Source of the DNA: an uncultured Porphyromonadaceae bacterium
GTDB taxonomy: Bacteria > Bacteroidota > Bacteroidia > Bacteroidales > Muribaculaceae
DNA length: 9,397 bases
Reading direction: 5' to 3'
NCBI GenBank assembly: GCA_947176355.1
Contig: CAMWQY010000087.1
Span: forward strand, 1 to 9,397
The notes beneath the pieces were generated by a model. The model saw nothing but the letters and a program-made list of their open reading frames with translations. It had not been told where the DNA came from and did no database searches. The position numbers and the translations under genes are program-made. Shown in pieces: positions 6,349 to 9,397 of this stretch (positions are counted from its first letter, which is position 1; the number at the start of each line of letters is the position of its first letter).

Positions 6349-7006
6349 CTTGTCGTCCTCTTGATTTCAACACTTCTTCCAGCTTATCGATATTAATATC
6401 AGCTACGGCATTGACCACTATATCACTGTAAGGTGCGATATCAGATGCCTTGAGAGTGCCTGCAATTCCTATTACGTAGGCACCGGCAGCCTTGCCTGCC
6501 TTCACACCTTGCAACGAGTCTTCAAATACAGCACACTTTTCAGGATTAACGCCAAGTCCTGCCGCTGCTGCCAAATACCCTTCCGGATCAGGCTTGGAAC
6601 AGTGCACTTCATCGCCTGTGATGATAACATCAAACATTTCCTTAAACCCGGGCATGTCATGCCACAGATGTTCCATCTTATGCCCGTTGCTGCTCGTCAC
6701 CAAGGCAATTGGGATTCCTCTGCTTTTCAATGCATTAAGAAAGCTGATTGCTCCCGGCAAAGCTTCATAGATCATCATCCCTTCAAGATGGAGAAGTTCT
6801 TTAGTGACATCTTCTCTGACATTTTCGGGGAAATATCTTTCAAGTATGTCTTCAAGCGTTGTGCCCTTTATTTTATAGGCAAAATTGTCGATTCCTGTGG
6901 GCCATTGTTTTTCTATGGCCTCCCATATCTTGGTGTATATCCTTTCGCTGTCGACCAAAACTCCATCCAGGTCAAACAAGCATCCTATATTGTTTTTTTC
7001 TTTCAT
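6341..7006 (-). CDS. HAD-superfamily phosphatase, beta-phosphoglucomutase/phosphoglycolate phosphatase-like
   Basis: A 221-residue cytoplasmic HAD hydrolase of subfamily I (alpha-helical cap inserted after motif I). Motif I is FDLDGVLVDSE, with nucleophile Asp12 and general acid/base Asp14. Motif II is ALVTSSN with Thr104. Motif III is Lys138 in SKPDPEGY. Motif IV is FEDSLQGVKAG with Glu162-Asp163. All catalytic residues are present. Such enzymes dephosphorylate small sugar phosphates or phosphoglycolate, or isomerise sugar phosphates; the substrate cannot be read from the sequence. The start is fixed: the codon two positions upstream is an in-frame TAG, and motif I leaves no room for a later Met. 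It overlaps rarA by 8 bases. A phosphoglycolate-like activity would fit a DNA-repair neighbour, because phosphoglycolate is released from damaged 3' ends, but this is speculation. Confidence 0.93.
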   Translation of the reverse strand: MKEKNNIGCLFDLDGVLVDSERIYTKIWEAIEKQWPTGIDNFAYKIKGTTLEDILERYFPENVREDVTKELLHLEGMMIYEALPGAISFLNALKSRGIPIALVTSSNGHKMEHLWHDMPGFKEMFDVIITGDEVHCSKPDPEGYLAAAAGLGVNPEKCAVFEDSLQGVKAGKAAGAYVIGIAGTLKASDIAPYSDIVVNAVADINIDKLEEVLKSRGRQDA

Positions 7007-7012
7007 AATCTA

Positions 7013-7043
7013 CAAAATTACTGAATTTTTATGAAGTGCCAAA
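7013..7043 (-). promoter_or_regulatory. Bacteroidetes sigma-ABfr promoter of the HAD-rarA operon
   Basis: Read on the minus strand: TTTG (plus-strand CAAA at 7040-7043), exactly 19 bases, then TAATTTTG (7013-7020). This is a full match to the Bacteroides -33/-7 consensus with ideal spacing. Only six bases (TAGATT) separate the -7 box from the ATG at 7006, so the expected start point is within about 0-2 bases of the start codon, predicting a leaderless or nearly leaderless mRNA. Confidence 0.75.
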
Positions 7044-7060
7044 AATTTTTATTAATTTTG
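7030..7060 (+). promoter_or_regulatory. Probable promoter of the dehydrogenase-tsaB operon, divergent from the HAD promoter
   Basis: The -7 box TAATTTTG is at 7053-7060. A 3-of-4 match to the -33 box (TATG, 7030-7033) lies 19 bases upstream. The predicted start of transcription is near 7065, leaving about 40 leader bases before the ATG at 7106. The -33 boxes of this promoter and the opposing HAD promoter are interleaved within 14 bases, so both are unlikely to be occupied by polymerase at once. The two -7 boxes form an 8-bp inverted repeat (CAAAATTA/TAATTTTG). Confidence 0.6.
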
Positions 7061-7105
7061 TCGGTAAAAATGTTAGCAAGGCGGTTTTATTCCGCAAAGT
7101 CTATT

Positions 7106-8680
7106 ATGATAAAGGATATTTCACTACGTGTATCTCCGGAAGTTGCTGCTCAACCGGAGCTCCTTGCTGCTAAGGTCTTCGGAGCCGCAGGTTGCAGGGT
7201 TAATGATTGGAAGATTGTCAAGCGATCTGTAGATGCCCGTAAACGTGACATAATAATTAATCTTTCTGTAAGGATAGCCTCCGGTGAAGACCGAAAGGTG
7301 CATTCCGGCTACATCCCTGTGAAGTTTCCGGACGTATCTGATTCCAATCAGACAGTAGTCATAATTGGAGCAGGACCGGCAGGACTCTTCGCTGCGCTTG
7401 AATGCATTCGTCTTGGAATGCGCCCCATTGTGCTTGAGAGAGGTAAAGACGTCGACGCGAGGCGTCTTGACATAGCCACTCTCAATAGAGAAAAGAAAAT
7501 AGACCCGGAGTCAAACTATTGCTTTGGTGAAGGGGGCGCCGGTACATTTTCCGACGGCAAGTTATATACGAGAAGCAAAAAACGAGGAAATACCACTGAG
7601 GTATTGTCGCTTCTTGTGCAACATGGTGCCGATGAAAACATCTTGATAGATTCGCATCCACATATAGGTAGTGATCGGCTTCCGGGGATAATGAAGAATA
7701 TCCGTCAGACCATCATTAAGCATGGGGGAGAAGTGCATTTTCAAACAAAGGCAGAGCGTCTTCTGATTGAAGATGGAACTGTGCGAGGCGTTGAGACATC
7801 TCGTGGAGAAAAGGTGATGGGAGATGCCGTCATCCTTGCCACAGGCCATTCGGCTCGGGATGTATATCGCAATCTTTCACGCGATGGAGTGAAGATGGAG
7901 GCAAAAGGTCTTGCCGTAGGAGTGCGTCTTGAGCATCCTCAGCGTCTTATCGATCAGATTCAATATCACAGTCCAAATGGACGTGGTCGTTGGCTTCCGG
8001 CGGCGGAATATAATTTTGTCACACAAGTAGATGGTCGGGGTGTCTACAGTTTTTGTATGTGCCCGGGGGGAGTTGTGGTTGCTGCAGGAAGCGGTCCGGA
8101 AGAATTAGTGGTCAATGGCATGTCTGCGTCAGCACGCAGTAGTATATGGGCTAATTCAGGTATGGTAGTAGAACTCCGTCCCGGCGATTTTCCGGAATAT
8201 GATGGGAGAGGTGAATTTGAAATGCTTGATATGGTAGAAGACCTCGAAAGAAAGTTCTACAAGGCTTTTGATGATAGCATAGTCGCTCCCGCTCAGAGAA
8301 TGAAAGATTTTGTAGAGGGTAAGGATTCCCAGAATCTGCCCCCGTCAAGCTACCTGCCCGGTCTCTATGAAGCAAGAATGGATAAATTACTACCTCCATT
8401 TATCGGAGATAGACTTAAGAAAGGATTTCTTGAGTTCGGGCGGAAGGCAAAGGGATTTCTCGACAATAATGCTATCCTGATTGGTCTTGAGTCACGCACT
8501 TCGAGTCCTATAAGGATTCCAAGAGATAAAGAGACTCTTTGCCACGTAGAAATAAAAGGTCTGTATCCTGCAGGTGAAGGTGCCGGTTATGCCGGAGGCA
8601 TAGTTTCTGCAGCAATCGATGGAATGCGATGCGCCGGGCAAATTAAAAATAATTCAACACTTAAACAGAACGAACAATGA
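7106..8680 (+). CDS. FAD-dependent dehydrogenase, COG2509-type (NAD(P)/FAD-dependent oxidoreductase)
   Basis: A cytoplasmic flavoprotein of the uncharacterised COG2509 family; substrate and physiological reaction are unknown. It has 524 residues from the start chosen here. The N-terminal ~75 residues are the family's small domain (MIKDISLRVSPE, then KRSVDARKRDIIINLSVRI). The dinucleotide-binding motif VVIIGAGPAGLFAALE spans about 84-99, with ERG at 111-113 at the end of the second strand. The signature NYCFGEGGAGTFSDGKLYTRSKKR follows at 137-160. Further on come ILATGHSARDVY, the FCMCPGG motif, and the C-terminal FAD motif GEGAGYAGGIVSAAIDG. The open frame extends to an ATG at 7031, but that ATG lies upstream of the predicted -7 box and the extra 25 residues do not resemble the family. 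Met26 at 7106 gives the usual N-terminus, so it is preferred; an ATG at 7070 is a less likely alternative. The stop overlaps the tsaB start as ATGA. Confidence 0.93.
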   Translation: MIKDISLRVSPEVAAQPELLAAKVFGAAGCRVNDWKIVKRSVDARKRDIIINLSVRIASGEDRKVHSGYIPVKFPDVSDSNQTVVIIGAGPAGLFAALECIRLGMRPIVLERGKDVDARRLDIATLNREKKIDPESNYCFGEGGAGTFSDGKLYTRSKKRGNTTEVLSLLVQHGADENILIDSHPHIGSDRLPGIMKNIRQTIIKHGGEVHFQTKAERLLIEDGTVRGVETSRGEKVMGDAVILATGHSARDVYRNLSRDGVKMEAKGLAVGVRLEHPQRLIDQIQYHSPNGRGRWLPAAEYNFVTQVDGRGVYSFCMCPGGVVVAAGSGPEELVVNGMSASARSSIWANSGMVVELRPGDFPEYDGRGEFEMLDMVEDLERKFYKAFDDSIVAPAQRMKDFVEGKDSQNLPPSSYLPGLYEARMDKLLPPFIGDRLKKGFLEFGRKAKGFLDNNAILIGLESRTSSPIRIPRDKETLCHVEIKGLYPAGEGAGYAGGIVSAAIDGMRCAGQIKNNSTLKQNEQ

Positions 8681-9372
8681 GCACAATACTCGCAATAGAA
8701 ACATCAGGCAAATACTGCAGCGTGGCTCTCATCCACGAAGGATTGGCGGAATTCAGCCGAGATGATGATGTGGAGATGAATCATGCCAGAGCCATAGGTC
8801 CATTCGTCGATGAATGTGTGAAAGAAGCTCGTCGCCGTGAATGGAAGATTGATGCCGTTGCCGTTAGTATGGGGCCCGGCAGCTACACCGGCCTCCGAAT
8901 TGGTCTATCAATGGCAAAAGGTCTATGCTTTTCTCTTAATGTGCCCTTAATAGGCGTCTCAACATTAAAACTTATTGCCGTAAAGGCAATGTTCCGTAAT
9001 ATCGATTGGCAGGGTGATGAAATCCTTGTTCCGATGATCGACGCAAGAAGGATGGAAGTCTATACTTCCGCATATAATTTCCGTCTCGATGAATTGATGA
9101 AGCCTCAGCCTCTTATACTGGATGAAAATTCTTACTCGGATCTGCCCAAAGAGCGTGGCATTTATTTCATGGGCGACGGTTCGGCAAAATCGAAAGAAGT
9201 CTTGAAAGGGGAGTGCTATCATTGGCTCGACGGTGTGAATCCAAAAGCTTCCGACATGACAGCTCTCGCTGAAAAAGCGTTCCGCGAAAGCGATTTTCTC
9301 GACACTGCATATAGTGTGCCTGAGTATTTAAAAGAATACGAAGCCAAAATCTCCCACGTAAAAGGCCTATAG
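8677..9372 (+). CDS. tsaB: tRNA t6A37 biosynthesis protein TsaB
   Basis: TsaB is an ASKHA-fold protein that dimerises with TsaD and, with TsaE, transfers threonylcarbamoyl (made by TsaC) to A37 of ANN-decoding tRNAs in the cytoplasm. It is a non-catalytic scaffold. At 231 residues it has family length. Diagnostic segments are ILAIETSGKYCSVAL at 4-18 (the ASKHA phosphate-1-like strand pair), MNHARAIGPFVDE at 34-46, the hallmark VSMGPGSYTGLRIGLSMAKGL at 63-83, and PMIDARRMEVYT at 119-130. Its ATG overlaps the stop of the dehydrogenase gene (ATGA, 8677-8680), so translation is probably coupled and it is likely driven from the promoter at 7030-7060. The 25 bases after its stop contain no terminator, so the operon may continue to the right. 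Confidence 0.95.
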   Translation: MSTILAIETSGKYCSVALIHEGLAEFSRDDDVEMNHARAIGPFVDECVKEARRREWKIDAVAVSMGPGSYTGLRIGLSMAKGLCFSLNVPLIGVSTLKLIAVKAMFRNIDWQGDEILVPMIDARRMEVYTSAYNFRLDELMKPQPLILDENSYSDLPKERGIYFMGDGSAKSKEVLKGECYHWLDGVNPKASDMTALAEKAFRESDFLDTAYSVPEYLKEYEAKISHVKGL

Positions 9373-9397
9373 ACAAATAATAAAGCAATTAAGTAAA

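Noticed and set aside
6509..7024. 171-residue open frame on the plus strand opposite the HAD gene
   Set aside because: The opposite strand encodes a complete HAD phosphatase with all catalytic motifs; the shadow has no recognisable domain.
7031..7105. Extended N-terminus of the FAD-dependent dehydrogenase (25 extra residues from the ATG at 7031)
   Set aside because: The ATG lies upstream of the best -7 box (7053-7060), the extra segment has no family resemblance, and Met26 gives the usual family N-terminus.

Overview
The window looks like chromosome of a Bacteroidales bacterium (Bacteroides/Muribaculaceae-like; the family is inferred from protein character, not proven). Three things point there. 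The promoter-like sites match the Bacteroidetes sigma-ABfr type (TTTG about 19 bases upstream of TAnnTTTG). Most starts lack a Shine-Dalgarno site and sit in A-rich leaders. The FAD-dependent dehydrogenase and the DUF6175-like secreted protein resemble Bacteroidales families. No mobile element, RNA gene or CRISPR array is visible, and coding density is high. The only gene-free stretches are 68, 58, 137 and 99 bases, plus the 25-base right edge.

Left edge (2-599): the C-terminal end of uvrA (nucleotide excision repair) runs in from the left and ends at a strong intrinsic terminator.

Region 622-4930 (minus strand): four consecutive genes form a probable operon read leftwards. All four products have clear N-terminal signal peptides. 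In transcription order they are: a protein with a CsgG/LpoB-like body and a FlgT-C-like tail (4052-4930); a 432-residue protein resembling DUF6175, with FlgT-like sections (2695-3993); a protein with an unusual Lys/Glu then Asp-rich linker (1548-2693); and a protein with an LPP20/FlgP-like domain (622-1551). The last three are tightly packed (one-base gap, then an ATGA overlap). I infer a multi-protein periplasmic or outer-membrane assembly in an organism with no visible flagellar genes. This is the least characterised part of the window. The leader upstream of the first gene has a TAATTTTG -7 box, with a run of eight G where the -33 box should be.

Region 5068-7006 (minus strand): a HAD phosphatase and rarA (a AAA+ ATPase of replication-fork maintenance) overlap by 8 bases and are probably co-transcribed. 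The HAD promoter is a near-perfect match to the Bacteroidetes consensus, and its -7 box ends only six bases before the ATG, which predicts a leaderless or nearly leaderless mRNA.

Region 7030-9372 (plus strand): a divergent promoter, with its -33 box interleaved with that of the HAD promoter, drives a COG2509-type FAD-dependent dehydrogenase. That gene is coupled by an ATGA overlap to tsaB, part of the tRNA t6A modification pathway. The last 25 bases are non-coding.
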